Of a DNA stretch of 64,000 nucleotides, positions 44,762-56,954 are shown piece after piece. Source of the stretch: Bilabrum cf. latius (taxonomy: Eukaryota > Bigyra: Bicosoecida > Bigyra > Bicosoecida); assembly GCA_965178125.1 (NCBI GenBank), contig OZ237758.1, positions 1 to 64,000 of the forward strand. Reading direction: 5' to 3'. Position 1 is the stretch's first letter, and each line of letters begins with the position of its first letter. Made by a program: the position numbers and the translations under genes. The notes beneath the pieces were generated by a model that did no database searches, was not told the DNA's origin, and saw nothing but the letters and a program-made list of their open reading frames with translations.

Positions 44762-45077
44762 TGGAGGGGCGGAAGACGACCTGGATGCGCTGGAGGCCAA
44801 GGTCAGCGAGGTACTTGCTCGGTGCTCGTCCTCGCAGCAGGAACACCTCCGGCAGGCGGCCCAGTCGAGCGCGCAGCAGCAGATCCTGGAAGTCATGCTC
44901 AAGAGCGGGGGCGAGGCGGCCGCGGCAGCCGCTGCTGACCCTCAGACTTGGGTTCGGCTCATGGAGAGTCCCCAGTGGAAGTTCCTCTACTCGCAGGCGC
45001 TGCTGGCTGAGCACGCGCAGATCGGCGCTGCAGGGTCCGACAATGCGGGCGCATCTGGTAGTGCAGGAGCATCTTGA
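43856..45077 (+). CDS. Zinc-ribbon protein of unknown function
   Basis: Two exons, 43856-43998 and 44090-45077, 376 residues; the 91-bp intron has a GTGAGC donor and CGCAG acceptor and restores STQ-E-FTAYLQG. Residues near 95-125 form a CPMC ... CSSC pair (LLCPMCGQALPRLAVLRARG then CSSCG), a likely zinc ribbon. A Ser homopolymer encoded by (AGC)n near 44723-44760 and a C-terminal helical region (SSQQEHLRQAAQSSAQQQIL, PQWKFLYSQALLAEHAQI) follow. The start could lie further upstream in the same frame. No UAG. I could not name the family. Confidence 0.6.
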
Positions 45078-45151
45078 TGCCGCCACCGGTGGATTCGGAT
45101 CTCGAACGCGCTGGACCCTCTAGGCCTATCCAGATACGCCCATCGCTCACG

Positions 45152-48100
45152 ATGCGGATTCAAAGTAGTGTAGTACTTGCATTTTTAGCATCGTGTGGCT
45201 TCAGTCTGATTCATGAACGATCTTCCAGCGCCCTCAACTTTTTTCGAAGCTAGTTTCCCTCGATTGTGCCCACGTCGAAATGGGCGGTCATAACTTCGAT
45301 TCATCAGGCCACGTCTGCCATATAGAGGCTAACATAGGAAAAAGGGTGGTCTGTCGTTGTTGTAGGCGACCTGAAAACTCCAGAACCATGGCTACTGCCC
45401 AGCGGATGCACCCGTAGGCGTTGCGCTTATGTAGGGGTAAATCAGCAGCGGGAGTTAGCTGAACACCTTGGCTCGCTCAGCTTTTTGCCCTGGAACCACT
45501 ATTCGAGGAAAATGGTTGCGTATCTGTTCGCGATTGCTCACGGTGGTAGGGTGCTGTACGACACGGACGATGACAATGATTTGAAACCCTTTGGGCATGC
45601 AAACCTGTCCGAATCCGAGCTGCTGCTGCAGCAAGAACCCATTGAATCATTTTCTGTGCCGGCTGGCCATGTTGCCGTCGGGACTCTAAGCGGTGCGTGT
45701 GATACCAGTGGGGCATGCCCTGATCATGAGCCGGGAAGCGTAGAGCTCTCCTGCCGGCACAGCGTGAATCCGTACGCTCATTTTGGACAACCCACTCTGT
45801 GGCCGCGCGGGCAACCCCTTCGTTGCGTATCCGCACTGTCCACAACGGTTGCATACCGCATTAGCCCCGATGCGCGGGCGTCGCTGAGGAGTATCGCGCC
45901 TGCCCCAGGAGGTGCGGCATTCCCGCCGGCTGTATTGTAGAGCGTGGTGGATGGTGACCCGGACGTGGACGCGGTGTTTCGACTCACTCGCCGAGCAGCG
46001 GGGCACTCGATAGACGTACGCTTCGACAGCAGCCGACCCCCGCTGCTGCTGCCCCCCGGCCTGGTGGCCCCCTGGAACTCGCAGGCCACGCTGCAGGGCG
46101 CCGCTGCCTTCTTCACTCTGGTCCTGCCAGCGGCCACTTCGTTCCGAGTGACCGACATATGGCGCGCATTCGCAGGGCAGAGGCTCCTCTGGGGCGTCGG
46201 TCGAGGTGTGGCGTTCGTCCCCCCGCTGGTGCATTCGGAGCGCAACCCGCACGACTCGATGAGCGACTACCGGCAGGAGCAGCAGCTGTACGACCAGTCA
46301 GGAGAGCTCATCGAGTTCCTGCTGCGCTGGAAATGGAAGGGAGGGGCGGGCGACTGCGGGCGGGGGGAGTGGCCCTCGACCGGCGGCTTGCCGGAAGCAA
46401 GCCAGATGGCGGTGTGTCTCGCGCGCGCCATGGTGGAGGGGGGCTTCTTGAAGAGATCTGATGCGCAGCTCGTGGAGGCATTTCAGAGGGATCTGCAGCT
46501 GTTGGGGTACCAGCCCCCTGCAGTAGTGCAACGGGGGGATGCAGGAACGGTTGGTCTGGAAGATGAGCAAGGCAGCGACCCAGGGGAGCAGGCTGAGAGA
46601 GATGCAAGCTCCGGCGTGGTGGACTGGTTTGGTAGTGCACAAGCAAGCATATCGACGGGTCTGGATGGTCCAGGCACTGTTCGCGTGTCGATGGGTGTTT
46701 AGAGAGGAGGACCAGCCGATCGGTTCAGGGCAGCGACCCCCTTGTCTCAGCAAGTACCTGCCGCGGGCAAAGGCACAAGCGGTGGCTCGGCCGAGCTGCC
46801 CCCTTCCATGGGATCGGGGCCAGTGGTGCCTGCACCCACTGTGCCATAGGCCAGACATTCGCTGCACAAGTTACCGCAGACCCACGCTGGGCTGCTGACC
46901 CATGCCCGCGACAGCATCGATGCTCAGAACCGGCTCTCTGGGTGGCTTCAGCCAGCCGACTGCCGCACCGCCCGTCTGGCGATCCTGGACGCCAGCGAAG
47001 CATCGCCCTCTGGCCTGGGCTCCTACCTGCACATTCTCCTGATCAACTTGTGGAGAGCGCGCCGCACTGGCCGCACCCCTGTGTTCCTTGGTGTCCACCT
47101 GGGGGCCTACTCGCGGGAGGCAGTGTGCCCGACTGGCGGCCTCGAGTGCTACCTGCAGTGGAAGCAGCAGTGCACCCCGGAACACGCAGGATAGCCCAGT
47201 GCATGGGCAACAGACCTGAGGGCCGATGCGCGGGTGGCATACCAGAAGCTGGATTTCTTCGGGGACTTCTCGAGCAACTATTCGTGTGTGTGGGCGGGGG
47301 AGCAAAAGGGTGCAGCGGACTGCAGAGGGGGGTCGCCCGGTGTTGACCTCGCAACAGAGGACCTGGATCCGCTGGCGGGGCACCGTCTGCAGCACTCGCA
47401 GTTGTTTCACGTTGCTGGGATCCTGCGGCTGGCTCCGCTGCAGCCGTGGGTTGCGGAGGTCAAGGAAGGCCTCAGGCGCCTGCTCGGGCTGGCAGACGGG
47501 GGCACCTTCGGGGCAGTGCAGTTCCGGTCCAAGTTCGTGAAGAAGGTGGAGGGCATCCAGCAGTCGTCCTCGCAGGCTGTCAAGGTGCTCCGGCTGGCAC
47601 TGCATGCGTTCGGGCAGGGTGGCCTTGGCGGGGGTGCATCAGGGGGGCAGGGCGGGAATGTCACCAGGTTGACGCCGAGAGGTGACTTGATCCAGGGCAC
47701 TGGCAGTGCGCCGGCTGGTCGCGTTTTGATCGAGAGCGACCACCCCATGGCCCTCGAGTCGTTCGCGTCCATGCAGCCAGAGCTCCAGTGGGTGCGGGTG
47801 CCGCGGTGCCTGTTCAAGTCACTGCTGCCTGTGCGGGTTCGGAATGCAGACGGGAAAGAAGAGACCGGAGGGGCGCACGGTGTGTTCGGCGTGCACGTGA
47901 TGGACAGGCTCAAGGCGGCGAGGGAATTGGAGGAGGGCGCGGGGGGCGTCGATCCAGATGCACGGAGGGCCGCGAGGGTGCGGCAGTGCCCTGCACTCGA
48001 GCAGCTGCCCGAGCACGACGAGGCTGCGCTGATGCTGGCCGTGACAGAGCTACTCAGCGAGGGCGCCCCGCTGGTCTGCGGGTTCTCTTCCAACCTGTGC

Positions 48101-48244
48101 CGGCTGGCGTATGGCATGGCCGCGAGACACAGCTTCCCCCCCATGCACGTGGACGTGGACGGGGGCACGTACTTCCTTGGATCAATCCAGCCGCATGTGA
48201 ACATCTGCAAGGAGTGGTGGAGGCCGATGCAGGGCGTGCCATGA
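45152..48244 (+). CDS. STELLO-like (DUF288) Golgi glycosyltransferase
   Basis: 1030 residues in one exon with seven UAGs. N-terminal signal anchor (MRIQSSVVLAFLASCGFSLI), then the family order KWAVITSIHQATSAI-Q-RLT-Q-EKGW, VVVVGDLKTPEPW, YVGVNQQRELAEHLG, NHYSRKMVAYLFAIAHGGRV, YDTDDDND, VNPYAHFGQPTLWPRGQPL, FRVTDIWRAFAGQRLLW and AYQKLDFFGDFSSNY. The pattern matches plant STELLO / DUF288 proteins that act in the Golgi (in plants on cellulose-synthase assembly). UAG in SAI-Q-RLT-Q-EKGW fits conserved polar helix sites. The role here could be cell-wall, scale or glycoprotein synthesis. C-terminal part (LVCGFSSNLCRLAYGMA ... HVNICKEWWRP) is poorly characterised. Confidence 0.82.
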
Positions 48245-48367
48245 GTGCGAGGAAAAGTCAGATCTATGAGCTGAAGCACTTCCGAAGGTGATGAGGAACT
48301 CGGAGTCCAAAACATCGACAGAACAGGGATGATTTGTTGTGTTGTACCAATCAACGCAATGATGAAT

Positions 48368-51300
48368 TCACATGAATGAATCCTTCAGGGCCGCCTTGGT
48401 GGCATGCATCAGTTCAGTGATGCTGTGCGCCCAGTCCGCTGCCTGCTCCTCGTCGTCCGCAGCCAGCAGGTAGGTCCTCTCCTGGGTCTCTACCCGAACG
48501 AGGTATGGTGTGGGGGAGGACACACCCGGGATGCCCTTCGAGTAGCCCACCTGCTTGAGCTGCACCGCAAGAATGTCTCCTTTAGCGGTCTTGGTGTCCT
48601 CACCGGTGAAGTACATGATGCATGGGATGCTCTGCTTGACCTGGTCCTGATCAGCGCCCACAAGCTCCGCGTCCTGCATGGTGGGCAGCAGCACGAAGAA
48701 CCGCCGGGTCCACTTGCGCATGGAGCCGTCTGTCTTGTGCAACCACCCAGCCATGGGGTCAATCATCTCGAAGCGCGCCCTGGGGCCCGCTTCGGAGCTG
48801 CCTTGGCCCTCACTCGGCACTGCTGGAGGTTCCTGGGGACCACCCGCCCCCGACTACGGGTCTGCCCCACTGTCGTGATCTTGTTTGACCCCTTGCTATG
48901 CTCCTTGCGCATGGTCGGTATCCTGCTCCTGCTCCTGCTCCCCACCCGAGTCCTCGTCTTCCATCTCGTCCATGCTGTCGTTGGCCTGACCGCCCCCGGG
49001 TGAGCCTTGCTGCCGGGGCGCTGCACCTTGACGACTAGCACCAGCCCCAGCTTGTGATGATGCAGCCAATTCTGATGCAGCTTTGGCCTAGGCCCCGCCA
49101 GCACCCTGGTCCACTGTCGTGATTCCAGCTGCCTGCAGTGCACTGCACACGCGGTCTCGCGCCTCTGTGGTTTTGAAGGCCCACCAGACCTCCTGCGCCT
49201 CCCCCACCACGCTCCCCTCCACCACCTCGCGCTCCAGCAGACACAGGAATGCCTCAGATCCCGGCGGCATGGACACAGACAGCTCTGTCAGCACTGCAGC
49301 AGCCTAAGCAGAGCTCCGGGCCACAGCCAGCTGCAGGCAGACACCTGCGCGCTTCGCAAGATCCGTGGGCTGTTTCCCTGCGGGCACGAGAGCAGTGAGG
49401 CTGGGGCCCGAGCTGGCGCTGGACCACGCATCAGATGCCTGCTGAGCGATGCATGGCACCACCCACGCAGGTATGGCTTGCACATCCCCACCACCCGCCT
49501 GCCTCTGCTGCTGCTCCTGCAGTTCCCTCGCCTGCAGCTCATCAAACAGGACGGAAACCTCTTGTGGGCTCCAGCTCACGCCACGTCCGTCCTCGTCTGC
49601 CTTTAGGACGAGGGCGTGCTGACGCAGGGCAGACGGTGAGGCTCGGCTGCTGCCTGCTGCTGCAACTTGCCCCTGTGCTCCTGCAGCACCGCTCACTGTC
49701 GTCAGCTGCGCCCCCTCTCCTGCACCGGGTGCATCTGTAGTAGCGGTCGCAAGTGCTGCCTCTTTCGACGGCTACGAGTGCTCCCTTGGTGAGGAAGGGG
49801 AAGGTTCCTTGCAGGATGCAGCTGCAGCGCTCGATACTTGCGCCTATTCTGCCTTCGAATGACCGGCCGTGGAGCGCCCGCGGCACTGGGGCAGCCCGAT
49901 GGTGGAGGCCAGCCCATTCCACACTCTCCTGGAGTGCACCGCATCCCCCAGGCCCCACCACCCTTCCTCCGCCGCGTCTACAGCAGGCACCTAGGCGTCA
50001 TCTGCGTCGTGCACCGGGACCTCCCAGAGCCGAACCGCCCATGCGCACTGATTGGGCAGCGCAGGGGCTCCCACCTCCTGCAGCAGCAGACGGGCCTGCG
50101 CCGCGGGCCACAGGTCTGCGCGTGCGATGGCATACCCAGCCCGTCTCGCCAACGTGCCGGCTGTCTGGCTGGAGGCCTGCAGTGGCAGCAACGACGGATG
50201 CTCATCCGCGGGAGAGGAGCGGGACACGGCGCAGGGGGCGGCCCACTCGGGCACACCGGCGTCTCGTGGCAGGCAGCACGAGCCGTCCGCCAGCAGCGGG
50301 TCGGCAGCCGGGCTGGGGACTGTCGCAACGCACAAGAGCTTGGGAACCCACTCAGGACGCGGCTCAGTACCGCTCGATAGTTCCGCAGCCTGTGCCTGCA
50401 GCATCCATACCTTGCTCTGGGCCTGGGTTCTGGCCAACAACTTCCCATTGCTAATACCCCCTTCCATGATGTCGTCAGACCCCACATCTACCCCTACTTC
50501 CGGCAGCGGCAGTCTACGGCCCGCCATCGCACTGCCGGCCTGCCAGAGGCACATGGCCCAGTCCACGAGAGCATGCGACCCGTCTGCCTGAAACGAAAGG
50601 TCGGCGGTCGAATGGTCAGGGCCTGCTGCTGCATCCGGCGCTCGCAGGAAGTGCTTGAACTGCAGGACCAGTCGGTCCGCTGCGTCCTCCTGCTCTTCCT
50701 GCGTGGGGACACTAGGCAACATCTTCGGGCTCCCATCAGTGGCAAGGGTAAAGTTCTGGATGGAGTCCACCAGAGATGCTGCCACCGCAGCAGCGTCGCC
50801 GTCCACCGCGGTAGACTCGCCTGTCGGTGCAACAAACGGCTGGGCAGCTTCATGTAGCAGCGGGGCTGCCGCCTGGACGTGCCGAGTAGCCGTGCCCAGC
50901 AGCTTGACGCGCGCTTGCTCCGACCCTGCGAGTGGCAACACGCTGGACAAAGCATACTCTTCCACCTCTGCCTCTGCCCCTGCGCCTCCAGCCGCCTGCA
51001 CGCCGGTCGGTGTCATCAGCACGATAGCTGGGCTGGCGTGCTCGCCCACCCGCTCTATCTCCTCCGGCGAGAGGGGCAGGTCGGATGCGTCCTGCGGCCT
51101 CAGCACGACCGCTGCCAGCATCGTGGGTGCCTCCGGGGATCCTGCTTCCCGGACCCAGCCCATCATTGGTTCGGGCAGGTCAGGGACAGGCAGGTCCAGC
51201 CCCCGCCTCTGCGCCATCCTCTCGGCCTCCTCGCCGAGCTGCCGCACTGCAGCGTCCAGGGTGTGCGCGCTCTGCCGACGAGCAGTGGGGCGCACGCTGG

Positions 51301-53461
51301 GCTTGCTGCTCCCTGCAGGAGTGTTACTGGCTGGCACGCTGGCACGGCCAGCAGCACGCGTGGCGGTAGTCTCGCCCGCGCCATCCGTAGGGCCGGGGGC
51401 GGGTTCGAGGGTGCTGGCAGCGCTGGACTCGCGCCCACCCTCAAGTTTGCTTCCGCGTTCACTTTCAGGCTCCGAGTCAGCCGCCCACCTGCTAGCCGGG
51501 GAGGGGGGCCCCAGGCCGGACGCAGCGGAGGACGGCGTCACGGGCTGCACGCCAGCCACTCCCCCATCCTCTGCGATCTGCACCCGTACTCGCTGCAGCT
51601 GCCCACCCGCCTCCTCATCGACCGACCCGCTTTCCTCCGCGCCCTCTGCCGACCCCTTCGGCATGTTCTGCCCCAGGCTCCTCCCGCTCGTGGCCCGCAC
51701 CCCCCAGTCGAACCACTCCCTCCACAGACGGGCACTGCCCAGCGCCAGCCACAGAATGCGCCGCTCCCTTCCCCCGCGCTTTCCACCGGTGACCACGTCA
51801 AAGTCGCCGTACTGCCCATCGCCCCCCGTCTCGATCAGGTACTCTTGCGGCTCGCACACGAAGCCCACGAACCAGCGCGCCTGCTTTGGTGCCCTGTGCA
51901 GCTTGTCCAGCAAGAGGCGGGAGGGCACGGGGCCTGCCATGGACGGATTCCACTCGTACTCCCATGTGTCGTCAATGGTGAGCGCTTCGTCCCGATGTGG
52001 GGTGCTCAGCATGAAGAGGCCCTTCTGGGTCTCGCCATACACCATGCCAGCGCCCGGGGCATCCGCTCGTCGGGCAGCGACCACCTCGGCCCCAGCGATG
52101 GACACGCTCCCGTTCACCTGCCCGCCCTTCTGAGTGCCCCTGGCAGCGGCCCAGTGCGGATTGTCCTCTCTCCAGTCGAGCACCTGAGACACCCTGTCCA
52201 TCGAGATCCACCTGGCCGCCCAGCTGCTCCCCGAGGCGCTGCTCTTCAGCGCCCAGCCCTCCCTGGCGAATACCCGCCGGCGCATGGAAGCGTGCTCTAG
52301 CACCAGTCGCCTGCCCTCTGCGGCCAGGGGCGGCGCTGCGCCTTCGTTGAAAGCGAGGGCGTCATCGTTCGCGTCCCGCCAGGTCACCCGCACGTCGCCC
52401 ACCGCCTCGGGGCCCCTCCCGTGCAGCCGGTGTGCCACGTCCACCTCAAGCGGCCCGACTTTCTTCACGTGCTTGGGGTGCCTCGCGCGGTCCCTGCGCC
52501 CCGACTTGCCGCCCATTCCGTCGGCTGCAGCCGCCACTTGCGGCGACAGACGGCCCCCGCCCGTGGGTGACCCCGACCGCGGCGAGGAGGAACCAGGGCC
52601 AGATCCAGGGCCCAGGTCGGCGCCCACCACCTCATCGCCCCGCTCCTCCGCGGCCTCCTCCAGCGCCCGTTCCACTGCAGCGGCTGCTCTCCTCAGCTCC
52701 ATGTTGGTCGCAAACGAGCCCGCCCCGGAGGTGCTCGAGCGAGCACCCCTGCCAGACTGCAGCTCCGTGGCGATGCGGGCCCGGGAAGACGTGCTGTGCA
52801 GACTGGGCGCCGGAAGTCTCACGCCCCCCGGGCTTTCGTCAACTTGCCCCGCATCAGCTCGTGCTGCCGCTAGCGTGCGCTCGTCCTCATCTCCGGGCAG
52901 CATCAGGTGCACCAGCGTCCGCGGCTTGGCGATGTCCTTACCCTCTAGGGCCACCATGCCACGTTTGCTTCGCTTCTACAGCCGAAAGCTCTTCGTGTTG
53001 TGCTTTTCTGCCCCTTCTCGCAAATGATCCATCTCATCATCCTCTAGCGCAGCAGCAGGCACGAGATCCACGCCCTTTGGTGGGTGCGACCGGACCGCAC
53101 CGGTTCGCAGACTGACCCAGATCGTGTCTCCGGTCTTCCGATCTATTCTGGCACTCCATTCTGATGGCTAGGAGTACATGTTGCGCACTGGCCCTTTCTT
53201 CGCTCGCTGCTCCGAAGCATGCTGTGCAACTACGGGCGCTCCCCGTAGCAACGAGTCAGCGCCCATCAACGACTCTGGATGTTTGCCAGACGAGCGGCCG
53301 TCACTATCGTTGATGGATCGAGAGCTTGTACGAGTATCATTTTCAAGCTTGCGCTATCTGCGACGGGCTGCCGCAGATGTGCTAGTCGCCTCGGGCTGCG
53401 GATCGATAAAATCCTCTCTGCCGGCGCCGTCTCGCTAGAAGCTTTTGAATGCACCAGACAT
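48368..53461 (-). CDS. Large PH-domain protein
   Basis: 1697 residues once eleven UAGs are read as Gln (ATG 53461-53459 to TGA 48370-48368). Segments: a polar N-terminus with a WW-like stretch (EWSARIDRKTGDTIWVSL), a basic patch (RL-Q-KRSKRG), a first PH-like region near codons 400-560 (EGWALKSSASGSSWAARWIS ... ILWLALGSARLWREW), long disordered linkers, a compact C-terminal region (EVVEGSVVGEAQEVWWAFKT), an acidic Glu/Asp run, and a final clear PH domain (MAGWLHKTDGSMRKWTRRFF ... YLLAADDEEQAADWAHSI). It likely binds phosphoinositides or membranes. Under the standard code only fragments would be annotated. No family recognised for the whole. Confidence 0.75.
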
Positions 53462-53700
53462 ACAAAGTCTTTAAAGAGAGAGTGGAATATATCAATTGGT
53501 GGGACTTTGGTCCCGCGTCTCACAAGCTGATGTACACTATTGCAATTCCTGTTTTATTGGTGTTCCGTTCAGGTCGCTTCAAGTTCGTGCCCGTTGGGGC
53601 AGTCTTGGTCGCCAGCCAGCCTGCCGAGCCGAACCAGCCAGCCCACACCTTTCAACACAATGTGCGTGCTGCCTCGAACTTCTGGCCATTAAGTCGAAAA

Positions 53701-55875
53701 TCACGATTCAATCTTGCTGGCAGTGCCCTCGGCCCCCTTTGAACCCCTCCGCTGCTCCCTCGCCATCGCGTCAAGCACAGCCTGCGGACCCCCTGCAACG
53801 CCCGTGCCACCCCTCACAGCCACCATGGCTGCTCCTGGCGGCAGCAGTGCCGCCCCCTCCCGGGCCCGCAGCTGCCCCCCCGCGGTGACGGGCCCCGCCC
53901 ACGTCCCCATCCCGCCGGGGGCGCGTCCTGCCCCCGCCACGCCCGCCGACTGCTCCTTGCGGAACTGCTCGCGGCGCCGCGCCCTGTCCTGTGCCCTGGC
54001 CCTGGCTGCCACCGCGTCCGAGAAATCCTCCCCACGTGCCCCAATGAGCACCTGCACGGGGGCCTGGTTGCAGCGGGACCGAAGCAGTGTGCCGGGGGCT
54101 GCGGGTGAGCCGGTACCTGTCGGTGGATCTTGACCCGGATTCGCCTCCCCTGCACTGCCCCCAGATGGACTGCCTGTGGGCCCATCATCATCTGCTCTAG
54201 TAGATGCACGCAATGCTCCCTCCCCCTCCCCCTCCCCCTCCCCCTCCTCCACGACCTCGTCCCCGCGGGGCACCGACACGGGCGTGTAGAACTGCCCGAT
54301 CTTGAGCCCCGTGAACACCGACACGCTCCCATCCAGCACTGCCTCGCTGATGGGCTGCGAACCCGCACGACCCCCCTCAACCTCTGACCCAGCGCTCTCC
54401 CCTGCCCCGGCCCCGGCCTGCACGCCCATCCCGGCCTGCTCCAGAGCGGCAGTGGCCCGCCGCGCTGCCTCCTGGGCGCGAGCTGCCCGCTTGCGAAGCA
54501 TCTCCACGCCGCCCCTGCCACTGCCACTACCGCCGCTACCACTGCTGCCGCCTCTCGCCTCTCCCTTGCTCTCGCCTGCGCCTTCCCCCCGCAGCCCTAC
54601 TTGCGGCAGCCCTGCATTCAGCCCTTGCAGCAGCTCGCACGCCTGGCACAGCCGCCGACTGGTCATGTACCCGCATCTCTCACATTGACGAGCCACAGTG
54701 GCAGATGCCCCGTACCCAGGGGGCTTGGTAGGCGCAGGTGCAGGTGCAGGCGCAGGTGCAGGTGCTGCACCGGAAGGAGGAGGAGAGCTAGACGAGGGCA
54801 GCGAGGGCAGGCCCGGTCCGGTACTGGGCCCTCCTGTTCCTCCTGCCACTGGATCCTCCTTCCGGCTGCATCTTCCCCCGCTTTGACACCCCTTTCCAGC
54901 ACCACACCCACCTTGCCCGCCGCAGCCCTTTTTGGACTTGCCCGCCGCTTTGTCTCTCCCCTTGCCCCTCTTGCCCCTCTGTCGACCTCCTCCCTTCGAC
55001 CCCGCAGAAGCCCCCTTCCCCTTCCCCTCGCCCCTCATGGGCACCAGAGGCACCATCTGCTCCGCTGCGTGGATGATGTCCAGCACCGCCGAGGGCCTCG
55101 CCGCCTCGAGGTCCTTGAGAAACTCACGGGCATACCCGCGGTAGGCGTTAGGGGAATACACGCACTCCGTGGAGAAGTAGTCCAGGTTCTTGTGGTAGGC
55201 GTACATCACAATTTCCTTTTCATACGCGTACTTGAACGGCTTGCAGCGCGGAAGGGATCCCCCATCGCCGGCCGTGGTGATGCTGACGCACCTGCGCAGC
55301 CGTGCCACGTCTCCGCGCAGGATGTTCATCAAAACTGTCTCCGCGACGTCGTCTGCATTATGGCCCGTAACTAGCTTGTCGGCCTTGATCAAGTCGGCAC
55401 CGCGATCTAAAGCTTGCCTCCGAAACACCCCGCACACGGTGCAGTTGGACTTTAGACCAATCACGGACACTACGCGATCCATAGTCCAGCCGAATAGGTC
55501 TTTGTACGACAATACTTGCAGTGGTAGCTAGTACTAATCCTTGTTCCTTCGAACTGTCTCCAGCGAGTCATCTCGATACCCAGTGATGCCTTCATCGATT
55601 GACAGCAGCACCAGGTCGAGCCCGTAGTCGTAGCGTCTGTTCAGCATTGTCAGCACGTGAGCCAGTACAGTTGAGTCTTTGCCCCCAGACGCGCCAATGG
55701 CAACGCGCTCGCCTCTTGTAAACAGCTTCTCCCGTACGATAGTGTCGTGCACTTCGTCTTCGAAGCATCGGAAAAAGCACTGCTTGCAGACCTTGTCTCC
55801 GTTCCTAGGTCGTTTGAGCACAGCCCTTGCAGAGCCACAAGCCACACATAGCCTAGATTTCGGGACAGCTTCCAT
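53701..55875 (-). CDS. CTU1: Cytoplasmic tRNA 2-thiolation protein 1 with long C-terminal extension
   Basis: ATP-dependent thiolation of wobble U34 in tRNA Lys, Glu and Gln, acting with CTU2 and the URM1 pathway. 724 residues, about twice the normal length. Visible: two N-terminal CxxC pairs ([20 protein letters not shown]), the P-loop [122 protein letters not shown] and the second zinc site [20 protein letters not shown]. The UAG at 55536-55534 replaces a Gln conserved in this region. A Lys/Gly/Cys-rich insert splits the core, and about 230 extra residues follow it, including [20 protein letters not shown]. Confidence 0.92.
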
Positions 55876-56027
55876 TTGGCACGTTTAGGAGAAGCTGCTA
55901 TTGCGGGGCGAAACTTTTCGTGTTCCTGCCGTAGCGCTACAGTGCAGTGCAATTTTGCGAAAGCACGTTGCTGTTGTCCTACATTGGCCCATACAGCTGG
56001 ATTTCAACATGTTGCCAAGATAACGTT

Positions 56028-56954
56028 ATGAAAATTGGCCGATATAATAGTTGGAGGTTCAAGCAGCGGACATTCTCGGTCATTTTTGCCCTGAAGCGTG
56101 GGTTTTGCTTGACTTTGAAAAGGGCTGATGTGGCAAAGCAGAGCATCAAAGCATCGATCAAGAGCCGCATTAGCTTTAGAATCACCGACACACATTCCAC
56201 CCACATTAAAGGCCTTGCTGATGCCCTTGTCCGCCTCAATGAGTCTCCTATTGCGAAGCATTTGGCGACGGTGATACCAGGCCGGATAGCGCAAGTGACA
56301 GGCTCCGCCCAAGGCTTTCAGTGGCGAGTGAAGCGAAAGACAGACGCAGGGTATCAATGCTAGGCAAAGGATGGAGGAATGGTGCAAGATGTCTTCCTGG
56401 TGTTCCGAAGGCAAGGAAGAAACGAGGTGAGCGAGGGTGAGCTGCTTGCCGCACTCGAGTTCTCCGCTAGCGGGCCCCTGGGGGCAGCTGCCCGCCGGTA
56501 GCGCGCGAGGGAGCTGCGACTTGCAGAGGACCGCGCCAAGCAAGCCGCATTGCGCCTTGAGGCTGCGCGCCAGGGGGTGCGGCCCCTCTCAGGTGGAGGG
56601 CCTAGCGCCGGCAGTCCCGCAGCCAGGAGTACCTGTGCTACTAGTAGTGCCTGTGGGCGAGGAGCCGCTGGCAATCTGCCCCTAGCAGGTGACTCTGGCG
56701 TTAGTTTGTCTGCTAGTAGCAGTGGTAGGGTGCGGTGTCGGAGGGAGAGGGTAAGGGCAGCGGAGGCCAGGCGACAGGCGCGGGAGGATGCCCTGCGAGA
56801 GCTGGGCGAGGCCCGTGCGGAGGCCAGGCGGCGAGCTGCGAGAGCCAAGCGGCTGGCGGGCGGCCTGATGGACGGGTAGCCTGCCAGTGCCAGTTGGGGG
56901 GCGGTTCCGAGCAGGACGGAAGGGGCCAGAGGGAATGGCGGGGGCAGGTTGTGA
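56028..56954 (+). CDS. Basic coiled-coil protein of unknown function
   Basis: 308 residues from ATG 56028 to TGA 56952-56954 with three UAGs. The N-terminal 110 residues are Lys/Arg-rich and less GC-rich (SWRFKQRTFSVIFALKRGF, TLKRADVAKQSIKASIKSR). The rest is helical and Ala/Arg/Glu-rich (RELRLAEDRAKQAALRLEAA, AEARRQAREDALRELGEARA). No domain recognised. The continuous frame and typical UAG positions support coding, but the N-terminal part could instead be upstream sequence, with ATG 56394 as an internal start. Confidence 0.5.

Noticed and set aside
50655-52300. Plus-strand ORFs of 473 and 492 codons
   Set aside because: Antisense shadows of the GC-rich PH-protein gene, with no recognisable domain.
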